DNA of 64,000 nt from Pseudomonadota bacterium. GTDB taxonomy: Bacteria; Pseudomonadota; Gammaproteobacteria; Burkholderiales; Burkholderiaceae_C. Positions 1-9,074 of this stretch are shown here, piece after piece. The position numbers were made by a program, and so were the translations under genes. Location: NCBI GenBank assembly GCA_020161065.1, contig JAIUPH010000007.1, positions 310,001 to 374,000 of the forward strand, written 5' to 3'. The notes beneath the pieces are model-generated. The model ran no database searches. It had not been told where the DNA came from and saw only the letters and a list, made by a program, of their open reading frames with translations. Numbering within the stretch: the stretch's first letter is position 1; each line of letters opens with the position of its first letter.

Positions 1-744
1 GACGTAGCGCGCGTTGTCGCTGGCCAGGAACAAGGCCATGTCGGCGACGTCGCGGACCTGCCCGTAGTCGCGCAGCGCCAGCCGCTGCTTGATCGCGCGT
101 TCGCGCTCGGCCGTCGCGGCGAGCCGCGCCATGCCTTCGGTGCCGGCGATCGGCCCCGGCGACAGCGCGTTGACGCGCACGCCCGCCGGCCCCCATTCCA
201 GCGCCAGGCAGCGCACCAGCATGTTGACGCCGGCCTTGGCCGCGTTGGCGTGCGCCTGGAACGGGCCCGGGTGCGTGGCCCCCGGCGCGGTGATCGCGAT
301 CAGCGAAGCGCCGGGCTGGCGCAGGTGCTCGAAGCTCGCGCGCAGCACGTGGAAGGTGCCGATCAGGTCGATCTCGACCACGGTGCGAAAGCCGTTGGGC
401 GACAAATGCGCCGCCGGCGCGTGGAAGTTGCCCGCGGCGCCGGAGACGACGATGTCGATCGGCCCGAAGGTCGCGGCCGTCTCGCGCACCACGGCGGCCA
501 CGGCGTCGTAGTCGCGCACGTCGGCGGCGCGCGCCAGCACCGCATCGTCCGCGGCGGGCAGCGTGCGCGCCGCCGCGGCGATGCGCTCGGCGCTGCGGCT
601 CAGGATCGCCACGCGCGCACCATGGCGCGCGAAATGCTGCGCGATGCCGAGGTTGATGCCGCCGGACGCGCCGGCGACCAGCGCGACCTTGCCGGCCAGC
701 GCGTCGGGCGCGAAGGCGTCGCGGCCGGTGAAGGTGGAGGGCAT
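1..744 (-). CDS. SDR-family oxidoreductase, 2,4-dienoyl-CoA reductase-like (3' end outside window)
   Basis: Short-chain dehydrogenase read leftward from ATG at 744; 248 codons are visible and the C-terminus lies beyond base 1. Near the N-terminus is a GASGGINLGI nucleotide-binding loop, and a SGAAGNFHAPA segment resembles the NAAGNF signature of 2,4-dienoyl-CoA reductases. Members use NAD(P)H to reduce enoyl or dienoyl-CoA in the cytosol. It diverges from the thiolase at 844 and shares a 99-bp control region with a FadR-type palindrome, so a role in beta-oxidation of an unsaturated acyl-CoA is inferred. A general SDR of another substrate is the alternative. Confidence 0.8.
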   Translation of the reverse strand, partial: MPSTFTGRDAFAPDALAGKVALVAGASGGINLGIAQHFARHGARVAILSRSAERIAAAARTLPAADDAVLARAADVRDYDAVAAVVRETAATFGPIDIVVSGAAGNFHAPAAHLSPNGFRTVVEIDLIGTFHVLRASFEHLRQPGASLIAITAPGATHPGPFQAHANAAKAGVNMLVRCLALEWGPAGVRVNALSPGPIAGTEGMARLAATAERERAIKQRLALRDYGQVRDVADMALFLASDNARYV

Positions 745-810
745 GACGGAGGACTCCTCGTTCTTGGGCCATCGATGGCGATGGCGTTGGCGTTGGCGAT
801 TGCATTATGA

Positions 811-821
811 TGGTTGAACCA
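811..821. promoter_or_regulatory. FadR-type operator TGGTTGAACCA with abutting -10
   Basis: The 11-bp palindrome TGGTTGAACCA fits the FadR core TGGTNNNACCA exactly. A TATGAT -10-like hexamer (806-811) ends on the first base of the operator, so the site would cover the start of transcription of the rightward thiolase operon. Four imperfect hexamers (GATGGC/GTTGGC, 774-797) lie just upstream. The likely ligand is the GntR protein encoded at 9075; that link is inference. Confidence 0.65.
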
Positions 822-843
822 ATGAAAATCCACGCCGACCCGC

Positions 844-2052
844 ATGACGACCGAAGCCCTGATCTTTGACGCCGTGCGCACGCCGCGCGGCCGCGGCCGC
901 GCCGACGGCAGCCTGCACGAGGTCAACCCCGTCGGCCTGCTGGCCGGGCTGATGCGTGGCCTGCAGCGCCGGCTGGACCTCGACACCGCGCAGGTCGAAG
1001 ACGCGCTGATCGGCTGCGTGCAGCCGCACGGCGAGCAGGGCGCGGTGATCGCCAAGCTGGCCGCGCTGGCCGCCGGCTGGCATTGGCGGGTGCCGGGGCT
1101 GCAGCTCAACCGCTACTGCGGCTCGGGCCTGGAGGCCGCCAACCTCGCGGCGGCCAAGGTGCGCGCGGGCTGGAGCGACCTCGTCGTCGCCGGCGGCGTG
1201 GAATCGATGTCGCGCGTGGCGATGGGCGCCGCCCCCAGCGCGCGCGACAACAGCCCGGCGCTGAACTTCCAGCTCCGCCTGGTGCCGCAGGGCGTCAGCG
1301 CCGACCTGATGGCCACGCTGGACGGCCACACGCGCGACGCTCTGGACCGCTACGCGCTGCAATCGCAGCAGCGCGCGGCCGCGGCGCGCGCCGAGGGGCG
1401 GTTCAGCCGCTCGCTGCTGCCGGTCGAGGACATCAATGGGCTGACCATTCTGGCCGAGGACGAGTTCATCCGCCCCGACACCACGCTGGAAGGGCTGGCC
1501 AGGCTGAAGCCATCGTTTGCCGCGATGGGCGAGGCCGGCTTCGACGCGCTGGCCGTCGCCGCCTACCCGCAGCTGGAGCGCATCGAGCACGGGCACACGC
1601 CGGGCAACTCGTCGGGCATCGTCGACGGCGCGGCGCTGATGCTCGTCGGCTCCGAGGCCAAAGGCCGTGCGCTGGGCCTGACGCCGCGCGCGCGCATCGT
1701 CTCGGTGGCCGCCGTCGGCAGCGAGCCGGTGATCATGCTCGACGCGCCGGCGCCGGCGGCGCGCATCGCGCTGGCCAAGGCCGGGCTGGCGCCCGAGGAC
1801 ATCGACCTCTACGAGGTCAACGAGGCCTTCGCCACCGTGGTGCTGCGCTTCATGCGCGAGCTGAAGCTGCCGCCGGAGAAGGTCAACGTCAACGGCGGCG
1901 CCATCGCGCTGGGCCACCCGCTGGGCGCCACCGGCTGCATGCTGGTGGGCACGCTGCTCGACGAGCTGGAGCGCCGCGGCCTCACGCGCGGCATGGTCGT
2001 GCTCTGCGCCGCCGACGGCATGGGCGTGGCCACCATCATCGAACGCCTGTGA
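844..2052 (+). CDS. Thiolase (acetyl-CoA C-acyltransferase family)
   Basis: 402-aa thiolase, the usual length. The nucleophile motif NRYCGSG places the active Cys at residue 92; the GHP motif gives His358 and a second Cys lies at 388 in LCAADGMG, so all catalytic residues are present. It would cleave 3-ketoacyl-CoA to acetyl-CoA plus a shortened acyl-CoA, or condense in reverse, in the cytosol. The ATG at 844 has no clear Shine-Dalgarno and lies about 25 nt after the predicted transcription start. It is followed 20 bp later by the FadJ-like fusion gene, forming a beta-oxidation pair under the operator at 811. Confidence 0.9.
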   Translation: MTTEALIFDAVRTPRGRGRADGSLHEVNPVGLLAGLMRGLQRRLDLDTAQVEDALIGCVQPHGEQGAVIAKLAALAAGWHWRVPGLQLNRYCGSGLEAANLAAAKVRAGWSDLVVAGGVESMSRVAMGAAPSARDNSPALNFQLRLVPQGVSADLMATLDGHTRDALDRYALQSQQRAAAARAEGRFSRSLLPVEDINGLTILAEDEFIRPDTTLEGLARLKPSFAAMGEAGFDALAVAAYPQLERIEHGHTPGNSSGIVDGAALMLVGSEAKGRALGLTPRARIVSVAAVGSEPVIMLDAPAPAARIALAKAGLAPEDIDLYEVNEAFATVVLRFMRELKLPPEKVNVNGGAIALGHPLGATGCMLVGTLLDELERRGLTRGMVVLCAADGMGVATIIERL

Positions 2053-2072
2053 CGACGCGCGGAGTGCAAGCC

Positions 2073-4220
2073 ATGACCGAAGCCATCCGCTACGAGCGCG
2101 ACGAGCAGCGCATCGTCACCCTCACGATCGACATGCCGGGCCAGTCGGCCAACACCATGAACCCGGCGTTCCGCGCTGCGCTGGCCGCGACGGTCGGGCG
2201 GCTGACGGCAGAAAAGAACGACATCGCCGGCGTGATCCTCACCTCGGCCAAGAAGACCTTCTTCGCCGGCGGCGACCTCAACCACCTGCTGGCGGCCAGG
2301 CCCGAAGACGCTGCGGCGCTGTTCGAGCGCGCGCAGGGCATGAAGGCGCTGTTGCGCCGGCTGGAGACGCTGGGCCCGCCGGTGGTGGCCGCGCTCAACG
2401 GCACGGCGCTGGGCGGCGGCTTCGAGATCGCGCTGGCCTGCCATGCGCGCTTCGTGCTGGACGATGCGGCCATCGCGCTGGGCCTGCCCGAGGCCAACCT
2501 CGGCCTGCTGCCCGGCGGCGGCGGCGTGGTGCGGCTGGTGCGCCTGCTGGGCGTCGAAGCGGCGATGCCGCTGATCGTCGAAGGGCCCACGTTCGACCCG
2601 GGGCGCGCGCTGGCGCTGAAGCTGGTCGACGGCCTGGCCCCCGACCTGAACGCACTGCGGGCCCGGGCGCGCGAGTGGATCGCCGCCAACCCGCAGCCGC
2701 AGCAGCCCTGGGACCGCAAGGGCTTCCGGCTGCCGGGCTCAACCGCCAACGCGGTGGCGCCGCTGGCCTGGCTGCGCAGCGCGCCGCTGGCGCTGATGGC
2801 CAAGCACCGTGGCCTCTATCCGGCGCCGGAGGCGGCGATGTCGGCGGTGGTGGAATGCGCCGCGGTCGACTTCGACACCGCGTCGCGCATCGAGAGCCGC
2901 TACCTCGTGCAGCTGGCGACGCACCCGGTGTCGAAGAACCTGATCACGACGTTCTTCTTCCAGATGAACGAGATCAAGAACGGCAAGGGCCGGCCCGAGG
3001 GCCAGCCGCCGTCCGCCGTGCAGCGCCTGGGCGTGCTGGGCGCCGGGATGATGGGCGCCGGCATCGCGCTGGCGGCGGCGCAGCGCGGCCTGCCGGTGGT
3101 GCTGAAGGACGTGAGCGCCGAGGCCGCGCAGCAAGGCAAGGCGCGCATCGGGAAGACGCTGGCCCGGCTGGTCGAGAAAGCCCGGCTCGACGCCGAACGC
3201 ATGGCGCTCACGCTGGCGCTGATCCAGCCCACCGGCGACGCCGGCGAGCTGCAAGGCTGCGACCTGATCATCGAATCGGTGTTCGAGAAGCGCGACGTGA
3301 AGGCGCAAGCCACCGCCGAGGCCGAGGCGATGCTGGCCCCGGGCGGCTTCATCGGATCCAACACCTCCACGCTGCCGATCACAGGGCTGGCGGCGGCGGT
3401 GGCGCGGCCCGGGCACTTCATCGGCATCCACTTCTTCTCGCCGGTGGACCGCATGCCGCTGGTCGAGATCATCAAGGGCCGACAGACCTCGCCGCAAACG
3501 CTGGCGCGGGCGCTGGACTTCGTGCAGCAGTTGAAGAAGACGCCGATCGTCGTCGACGACAGCCGCGGCTTCTACACCAGCCGCGTGTTCGGCACCTTCA
3601 CCAAGGAAGGCGCGGCGATGCTGGCCGAAGGCGTGGCCGCGGCGCGCATCGAGAACGCGGCACTGGCGGTGGGCATGCCGGTGGGGCCGCTGGCGGTGAT
3701 GGACGAGACCTCGATGGCGCTGTCGTGGTCGGTGCGGCAGCAGACCATCGCCGACCTCGCGGCCGAAGGCCTGCCGCTGCCGCAGCACCCGGGCTGGGAC
3801 GTGATCCGCACGATGGCGGTCGACTTGAAGCGCCCGGGCCGCGCCGGCGGTGGCGGCTTCTACGACTACCCGGAAGACGGCCGCAAGCGGCTGTGGCCGG
3901 GGCTGGCCGACGTCTTCAGCGGCGGCGGCGGCGGCGCGCCCGACGCCGACCTGCGCGACCGGCTGCTCTACGTCCAGGCCATCGAGTCCATCCGCTGCCT
4001 GGAAGAGGGCGTGATCGAGGCGGCGCGCCACGCCAACGTCGGCTCGGTGCTGGGCATCGGTTTCCCGCGCTGGACCGGCGGCACGCTGCAATACGTCAAC
4101 AGCGTGGGTCTGAAAGCCTTCGCGCAGCGCGCGGCCGAGCTGGCGCGACGCTACGGCGAGCGCTTCGAGCCGCCGAAGCGGCTGCTGTCGATGGCCGAGC
4201 GCGGCGAGCGCTTCGTCTGA
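2073..4220 (+). CDS. Enoyl-CoA hydratase / 3-hydroxyacyl-CoA dehydrogenase fusion (FadJ/FadB-alpha type)
   Basis: 715-aa bifunctional beta-oxidation enzyme. The N-terminal crotonase part (about 1-190) carries FFAGGDL and a GGGFEIALACH oxyanion-hole region. The NAD-binding part begins near residue 320 with GAGMMGAGIA, followed by SNTSTLPIT and the HFFSPVDRMPLVEII catalytic block; the C-terminal HAD domain ends near 700. It hydrates trans-2-enoyl-CoA and oxidises the L-3-hydroxyacyl-CoA with NAD+, feeding the preceding thiolase. ATG 2073 is preceded by GGAG. Upstream in-frame codons overlap the thiolase and are not coding in this frame. Confidence 0.92.
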   Translation: MTEAIRYERDEQRIVTLTIDMPGQSANTMNPAFRAALAATVGRLTAEKNDIAGVILTSAKKTFFAGGDLNHLLAARPEDAAALFERAQGMKALLRRLETLGPPVVAALNGTALGGGFEIALACHARFVLDDAAIALGLPEANLGLLPGGGGVVRLVRLLGVEAAMPLIVEGPTFDPGRALALKLVDGLAPDLNALRARAREWIAANPQPQQPWDRKGFRLPGSTANAVAPLAWLRSAPLALMAKHRGLYPAPEAAMSAVVECAAVDFDTASRIESRYLVQLATHPVSKNLITTFFFQMNEIKNGKGRPEGQPPSAVQRLGVLGAGMMGAGIALAAAQRGLPVVLKDVSAEAAQQGKARIGKTLARLVEKARLDAERMALTLALIQPTGDAGELQGCDLIIESVFEKRDVKAQATAEAEAMLAPGGFIGSNTSTLPITGLAAAVARPGHFIGIHFFSPVDRMPLVEIIKGRQTSPQTLARALDFVQQLKKTPIVVDDSRGFYTSRVFGTFTKEGAAMLAEGVAAARIENAALAVGMPVGPLAVMDETSMALSWSVRQQTIADLAAEGLPLPQHPGWDVIRTMAVDLKRPGRAGGGGFYDYPEDGRKRLWPGLADVFSGGGGGAPDADLRDRLLYVQAIESIRCLEEGVIEAARHANVGSVLGIGFPRWTGGTLQYVNSVGLKAFAQRAAELARRYGERFEPPKRLLSMAERGERFV

Positions 4221-4241
4221 AGCGGCGCTCTGGTGACGAGC

Positions 4242-5168
4242 ATGAGCGCCGGCGCTAACGCTACGAACGAGCTCATCGGCTGGATCGGCCTGGGCGCGAT
4301 CGGCGCGCCGATGGCGCAGCGCGTGGCGCAGGCTGGCTGGCCGCTGCAGGTGTGGAACCGCGACCGCGCGAAGGCGGAGGCGCTGGCTATGCAAGGGGCG
4401 AGCGTCGCCACGACGCCGGCCGCGCTGGCGCGCGAGGCCGGCATCGTCTGCCTGTGCGTGACCGACGCGGCCGCGGTGGAGCAGGTGGTGTTCGGCCCCG
4501 AGGGCGCGGCCGCCGGCCTGGCGCCGGGCGGCATCGTCATCGACCACTCGACCATCGCGCCCGACGCGACGCGCGCCTTCGCCGCCCGGCTGCTGGCCGA
4601 GCGCGGCGGCCACTGGATCGACGCGCCGGTCTCCGGCGGCCCGGCCGGCGCGCGCGAAGGCCGGCTGACGGTGTTTGCCGGCGGCGACGCGGCGGCGCTG
4701 GCGCGCGTGCAGCCGCTGCTGCAGGCCTATGCCGCGCGCATCACCCATCTCGGCGCGGCCGGCAGCGGGCAGATCGGCAAGGCCTGCAACCAGCTCGTCA
4801 GCTTCGGCACCGCCGCGGTGCTGGCCGAGGCCTTGCACCTCGCGCAGCGCCAGGGCCTGGACGCCGCCGCGCTGGTGCAGGCGATGCAGGCCGGCTTCGC
4901 CGACTCCGCGGTGTTGCGCCACTACGCCGGCGCCATGCTGGCCGGCGTCTACAGCGGATCGACGCTGAATGCGCTGAAGGACACCGAGATCGCCTTGGCG
5001 CTGGGCCGCGAGGCCACGGCGCCGCTGCCGATGGCCGAGCTACTGGCCACGCTGTACCGGCAGTTGGTGGCGCAAGGGCACACGCGGCTGGGGATGGCGG
5101 GGGTGATGCGGCTGTACGTCGAGGGGCCGCTGGCCGACGTGCCGGCGCTCGACCGCCAGCTGCCGTAG
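4242..5168 (+). CDS. Beta-hydroxyacid dehydrogenase, 3-hydroxyisobutyrate dehydrogenase-like
   Basis: 308-aa NAD(P)-dependent dehydrogenase. It has an N-terminal GLGAIGAPMA Rossmann loop, the substrate motif DAPVSGGPAGAREG, and a GQIGKACNQL helix whose Lys is the family's catalytic residue. Members oxidise 3-hydroxyisobutyrate, tartronate semialdehyde or related acids; the real substrate cannot be read here. The start is ATG 4242; a GTG at 4233 is also in frame. It follows the FadJ-like gene by about 20 bp and is probably the last gene of the operon. A weak GC hairpin (about 5172-5190) lies between it and the next promoter. Confidence 0.82.
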   Translation: MSAGANATNELIGWIGLGAIGAPMAQRVAQAGWPLQVWNRDRAKAEALAMQGASVATTPAALAREAGIVCLCVTDAAAVEQVVFGPEGAAAGLAPGGIVIDHSTIAPDATRAFAARLLAERGGHWIDAPVSGGPAGAREGRLTVFAGGDAAALARVQPLLQAYAARITHLGAAGSGQIGKACNQLVSFGTAAVLAEALHLAQRQGLDAAALVQAMQAGFADSAVLRHYAGAMLAGVYSGSTLNALKDTEIALALGREATAPLPMAELLATLYRQLVAQGHTRLGMAGVMRLYVEGPLADVPALDRQLP

Positions 5169-5239
5169 CAACCCGCCTCCGCACGCGGGTGAGGGAGCCT
5201 GCCACGACCTGCGGCGGCGACGGCCGATTGCGTGCAAAA

Positions 5240-5250
5240 TGGACGGACCA
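5240..5250. promoter_or_regulatory. FadR-type operator TGGACGGACCA upstream of aromatic genes
   Basis: TGGACGGACCA matches TGGTNNNACCA with one mismatch. A CAAAAT -10-like hexamer (5235-5240) ends on its first base, the same geometry as at 811 and 10869. It lies 74 bp upstream of the flavin hydroxylase ATG at 5325 and suggests that this operon is co-controlled with the beta-oxidation genes. Confidence 0.55.
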
Positions 5251-5324
5251 TTTACACGAAGCCGCTGATCGAGGGTCCCGACCCATCGCAGCGTGCTCGG
5301 CCGCAACCTCGTCCGCTGAACGCC

Positions 5325-6995
5325 ATGCAAACCACCCCTGTTTTGATCGTCGGCGCCGGCCCCGTCGGCCTGGCGCTGGCCGGCGACCTGGGCTGGCGCG
5401 GCGTGGACTGCGTGCTGGTCGAACGCGGCGACGGCGTGATCGGCCAGCCGCGCATGGACATGGTCGGCATCCGCTCGATGGAGTTCTGCCGCCGCTGGGG
5501 CATCGTGCCCTGGGTCGAATCGGCCGGCTACAACCGCGACTACCCGCAGGACTGCGCCTGGGTCACCGACCTCAACGGCTACGAGTTCGGGCGCGAGGTT
5601 TTCCCGTCGCCGGCGGCCGAGAAGTGCCCACCCGTCAGCCCACAGAAGCGCGAGCGTTGCCCGCAGAACTTCTTCGACCCCGTGCTGGCGCGCTTCGTGC
5701 GCAGCACCGGCCGCGTGGACCTGCGTTACCGCACCGAGCTGGCGTCGTTCGAGGACCGCGGCGACCACGTGCTGGCGACGCTGAAAGACGCCGCCAGCGG
5801 CGAGCGCCGCACGCTGCAGGCGCAGTACCTCGTGGGCTGCGACGGCGGCGCCAGCGGCGTGCGTCAAGCCTTGGGCATCGGCATGAGCGGCGAGCCGGTG
5901 CTGTCCTACACCACCAACGTCGTCTTCCGCTGCGACGGGCTGGAGAAGCTGCACGACAAGGCGCCGGCCTACCGCTACATCTTCATCGGCCCCGAAGGCA
6001 CCTGGGCGACGCTGGTGGCGATCAACGGCCGCGACCAGTGGCGCTTCTCGCTCGTTGGAGACGCCACGCGGCGCGAGGTGAGCGAGGCGCAGATGCGCCG
6101 CGCCATCGTGCGCGCGATGGGGCGCGAGTTCGACTTCGAGATCCTCTCGGTGCTCCCCTGGGTGCGCCGCCAGCTCGTGGCCGACCGCTACGGCCAGGGC
6201 CGCGTCTTCATCGCCGGCGACGCCGCGCACCTGACCTCGCCGACCGGCGGCTTCGGGATGAACACCGGCATTCTCGATGCGGTGAACCTGAGCTGGAAGC
6301 TGGCCGCGAAGGTGCAGGGCTGGGGCGGCGACCACCTGCTCGACAGCTACGGGTTCGAGCAGCAGCCGGTGGCCGTGCGCAACGTCACCGAGGCCGGCGA
6401 GAACCTGCGCCGCATGCTGTCGCCGCGCGTGCTGAAGCCCGACCCCGCGGTGTTCGACCGGGACCACCCCGACATCGAGGCCGCGCGCCGCGAGTACGGC
6501 GCGCGCTACACCGAGATGATGAAGCGCGAGTGGTTCTCGGTCGGCATCCACCTGGGCTACGTCTACGAAGGCTCGCCCATCGTCGCGCCCGACGGCACGC
6601 CGCCGCCGCCGAATGAGGTCGCGCGTTACACGCCGACGGCGCGGCCGGGCTCGCGCGCGCCCCACGTGTGGCTGGCGGAAGGGCGGTCGACGCTGGACCT
6701 GTTCGGCCGCGGCTTCGTGCTGCTGCGCCTGGGCGCCGCGCCGCCGGCGGCCGATTCGATCGAGCGCGCCGCCGCGGCCGCCGGCCTGCCGCTGCAGACC
6801 GTCGACATCCGCCACGACGAGGCCGAGCGGCTTTACCAGCGCCGCCTGGTGCTGGTGCGCCCCGACGGCACGGTGGCCTGGCGCGCCGACGAGGCGTCGG
6901 CCGATGCCGCGGCGCTTGTCGACCTCGTCCGCGGCGCGGGCGTGCCGGCGCCGCCGGCCGCCATCCGTCCGGCTTACCAGTTAGCGGAGGTGTGA
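5325..6995 (+). CDS. FAD-dependent aromatic hydroxylase (phenol hydroxylase/MhpA class)
   Basis: 556-aa group A flavoprotein monooxygenase. GAGPVGLALAG near the N-terminus binds FAD; CDGGASGVRQ is the DG motif, and GDAAHLTSPTGGFGMNTGI is the second FAD/ribityl motif. The last ~100 residues look like the thioredoxin-fold tail of phenol hydroxylase and MhpA-type enzymes. NAD(P)H-dependent ring hydroxylation is expected. Because it is translationally joined (TGATG at 6993-6997) to a gentisate dioxygenase homologue, hydroxylation of a mono-hydroxybenzoate or close analogue to gentisate is the best inference. ATG 5325 was preferred to upstream in-frame codons, which would overlap the promoter. Confidence 0.85.
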   Translation: MQTTPVLIVGAGPVGLALAGDLGWRGVDCVLVERGDGVIGQPRMDMVGIRSMEFCRRWGIVPWVESAGYNRDYPQDCAWVTDLNGYEFGREVFPSPAAEKCPPVSPQKRERCPQNFFDPVLARFVRSTGRVDLRYRTELASFEDRGDHVLATLKDAASGERRTLQAQYLVGCDGGASGVRQALGIGMSGEPVLSYTTNVVFRCDGLEKLHDKAPAYRYIFIGPEGTWATLVAINGRDQWRFSLVGDATRREVSEAQMRRAIVRAMGREFDFEILSVLPWVRRQLVADRYGQGRVFIAGDAAHLTSPTGGFGMNTGILDAVNLSWKLAAKVQGWGGDHLLDSYGFEQQPVAVRNVTEAGENLRRMLSPRVLKPDPAVFDRDHPDIEAARREYGARYTEMMKREWFSVGIHLGYVYEGSPIVAPDGTPPPPNEVARYTPTARPGSRAPHVWLAEGRSTLDLFGRGFVLLRLGAAPPAADSIERAAAAAGLPLQTVDIRHDEAERLYQRRLVLVRPDGTVAWRADEASADAAALVDLVRGAGVPAPPAAIRPAYQLAEV

Positions 6996-8029
6996 TGGAC
7001 ATCGTCACCAACGACGGCGACGCCCGGCGCGCACTGCAGGCCGAGCTGGCGCGCTTCCACTGCCGCGTGCACCAGAGCGACGACCCGCCGCTGTTCACGC
7101 GCGAGCCGCGGCCGACCATGCGCTCGGTGCACTGGCGCTGGCGCGACCTGGCGCCGCTGCTCGACCGGCTGGGCCGCGAGGTCGACCTCGGCGCCGGCGG
7201 CCCGCGGCGCACGCTGCGGCTGCAGAACCCGGGGCTGGCCGAGGGCACGACGCACACCTTCTGGTGCTCGATCCAGGTCATCCTGCCCGGCGAGGTGGCC
7301 ACCTGCCACCGCCACAGCGCCAGTGCCCTGCGCTTCATCATGAAGGGCAACGGCGCCTGGACCACGGTCGACGGCGAACACTACGCCATGAACGAGGGCG
7401 ACCTCGTGCTGACCCCCGCCGGCAGCTGGCACGACCACGTGCACCGCGGCAGCGAGCCCATGGTGTGGCTGGACGTGCTGGACATCTCGCTGATGCGGCT
7501 GCTGCAGGCCACGTTCTTCGAGCCTTATGCGCACGACGTGCAGCCGGTGGACCGCGTGCCCGACCGCAGCTGGCGCCAGCACGGCAGCGGCCTGATGGCG
7601 CCGCCGCGCGCCGCCCCCGGGCCTTACGCCAACCCCTTGTTGGCCTACCCGCAGGCGAGTGCCCAGGCCGCGCTGGACGCCGCCGCCGGCCTGCCGCCCG
7701 ACCCGCACGACGACGTGGTGCTGGCCTACCGCAACCCCGCCACCGGCGGCCCGCCGATGACGACGATGGGCCAGCAGCTGCAGCGCATCCGCGCCGGCTT
7801 CCAGGGCCGGCGGCGGCGCCACACCGGCAGCAAGGTGTACTACGTGCTGCGCGGCCGCGGCGTCAGCACCGTCGGCGACGAGCGCTACGACTGGGAGGCC
7901 GGCGACTTCTTCGCCGTCGCCCCCTGGGCCTGGCACGCGCACCAGGGCCTGGAAGACGCGCTGCTGTTCCAGGTCAACGACCAGCCCGCGCTGCAGGCGC
8001 TGGGCTACTACCGCGAAGAGCTCGAATGA
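6995..8029 (+). CDS. Gentisate 1,2-dioxygenase-like bicupin
   Basis: 344-aa two-cupin protein of gentisate dioxygenase length. The first cupin has His105 and His107 in CHRHSASALRF, the family's Fe(II) site, with a later SWHDHVH. A second cupin (about 250-335) has a weaker metal motif, as in the family. It would open the gentisate ring to maleylpyruvate in the cytosol. Its ATG overlaps the TGA of the hydroxylase by 1 nt and its own TGA overlaps the next ATG, so the three genes are translationally coupled. 1-hydroxy-2-naphthoate or salicylate ring cleavage is possible, as those enzymes share this fold. Confidence 0.87.
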   Translation: MDIVTNDGDARRALQAELARFHCRVHQSDDPPLFTREPRPTMRSVHWRWRDLAPLLDRLGREVDLGAGGPRRTLRLQNPGLAEGTTHTFWCSIQVILPGEVATCHRHSASALRFIMKGNGAWTTVDGEHYAMNEGDLVLTPAGSWHDHVHRGSEPMVWLDVLDISLMRLLQATFFEPYAHDVQPVDRVPDRSWRQHGSGLMAPPRAAPGPYANPLLAYPQASAQAALDAAAGLPPDPHDDVVLAYRNPATGGPPMTTMGQQLQRIRAGFQGRRRRHTGSKVYYVLRGRGVSTVGDERYDWEAGDFFAVAPWAWHAHQGLEDALLFQVNDQPALQALGYYREELE

Positions 8030-8913
8030 AGATCGCCAGCTTCGATGACCACCGGGTCGGCCTCGTCGAGGGCGAGCGGCTCTACGACGTCACCGCCGCG
8101 CTGCCGGCCGCGCTGGACGCGCTGCCGCCGCAGCGCATCAACTGGCTGGTCGCGCACTGGGCCGAGGCGCGGCCGGCCATCGAGCGCGTGCGTGCGCAGG
8201 CCACGGGCCGCGCGCTCGACGTCGTGCGCTGGCTGGCCGCCAACCCGGCGCCGCCGCACGTCTTCGCGGCGCCGGCCAACTACCGCAAGCACATCGGCGA
8301 GCTGGGCTCGCGCGTCGTCACCAAGAAGGGCCGCACCGCGCGCGAGCAGGGCTTCTTCCTGAAGGCGCCGGGCTCGGTGGTCGGGCACGGCGGCACCATC
8401 GAACTGCCGCGCGGTTCGACGCGGCGCTTCGACCACGAATCGGAGCTGGCGGTGATCATCGGCCAGGGCGGGCGCGACATCCCACGCGAGCGGGCGTGGT
8501 CCCACGTATTCGGTTATGCCTGCCTGATCGACGCCACCATGCGCATCGAGGCCGAGCAGTTCGAGGAAGAGCGCAGCATGCGCAAGTCCTTTGCCGGCTT
8601 CACGCCGCTGGGGCCGTGGATCGTGACGGCCGACGAAGTCGGCGACCCGCAGGCGCTGGACAACCGGCTGTGGGTCAACGGCGAGTTGCGGCAGCAGGCC
8701 AACACCGGCGAGATGATCGTCGGCGTGGCCGAGCTGATCGAGCTGGTCTCCTCGGTGCTGCCGCTGCAGCCCGGCGACGTGATCGCCAGCGGCACGCCCG
8801 AAGGCGTGGGACCTTTCGCGCCGGGCGACACGCTGCGCATCGCAATCGAGCGGGTCGGCGAGATGACGGTGCAGGTGCGCGAGCGCGAGGGGGTGTCGCC
8901 GCGGGCGTATTGA
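8026..8913 (+). CDS. Fumarylacetoacetate hydrolase-family protein (probable maleyl/fumarylpyruvate hydrolase)
   Basis: 295-aa FAH-family enzyme. It contains FDHESELAVIIG, with the acidic metal ligands, GYACLIDATMRI, and the C-terminal GTPEGVGP loop. Members hydrolyse C-C bonds of acylpyruvates with Mg2+ or Mn2+. Directly downstream of a gentisate dioxygenase, it should split maleylpyruvate or fumarylpyruvate to pyruvate plus maleate or fumarate. No maleylpyruvate isomerase is linked; the GST at 41.0 kb looks like an ordinary beta-class GST. The start ATG overlaps the upstream stop (ATGA). No strong terminator follows. Confidence 0.87.
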   Translation: MKIASFDDHRVGLVEGERLYDVTAALPAALDALPPQRINWLVAHWAEARPAIERVRAQATGRALDVVRWLAANPAPPHVFAAPANYRKHIGELGSRVVTKKGRTAREQGFFLKAPGSVVGHGGTIELPRGSTRRFDHESELAVIIGQGGRDIPRERAWSHVFGYACLIDATMRIEAEQFEEERSMRKSFAGFTPLGPWIVTADEVGDPQALDNRLWVNGELRQQANTGEMIVGVAELIELVSSVLPLQPGDVIASGTPEGVGPFAPGDTLRIAIERVGEMTVQVREREGVSPRAY

Positions 8914-9042
8914 GGCGCGGTTCGGTCAGCGGCAGCGGCATGTCACTGGTTGCATGCCACCGATGGTGCCGCGCGCCTGCCGCGACACGTCGTCAGCCGT
9001 ACGCCGTCAACGACTCGCTGATGGCCACGGCAACACCCTGCC

Positions 9043-9070
9043 GATAATGCAGCCCTCCAAGAGGGAAGGA
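9043..9070 (+). promoter_or_regulatory. Promoter -10 and leader hairpin of the GntR gene
   Basis: GATAAT (9043-9048) is a good -10 candidate. CCCTC-CAA-GAGGG (9053-9065) forms a perfect 5-bp hairpin ending against the AAGGA ribosome-binding site (9066-9070) of the gene starting at 9075. No perfect TGGTNNNACCA site is present here. Confidence 0.4.
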
Positions 9071-9074
9071 CTGC

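Noticed and set aside
1083-2072. A 1045-aa open frame running through the thiolase into the FadJ-like gene
   Set aside because: The first 330 codons are an Arg/Gly/Ala-rich shadow of the thiolase frame; the real start is ATG 2073 with GGAG upstream.
8947-8968. TGGTTGCATGCCA and CACC-GAT-GGTG palindromes upstream of the GntR gene as an autoregulatory operator
   Set aside because: The half-site spacing (13 bp) differs from the 11-bp sites at the other promoters, and the location is about 110 bp upstream of the start, away from the GATAAT hexamer.
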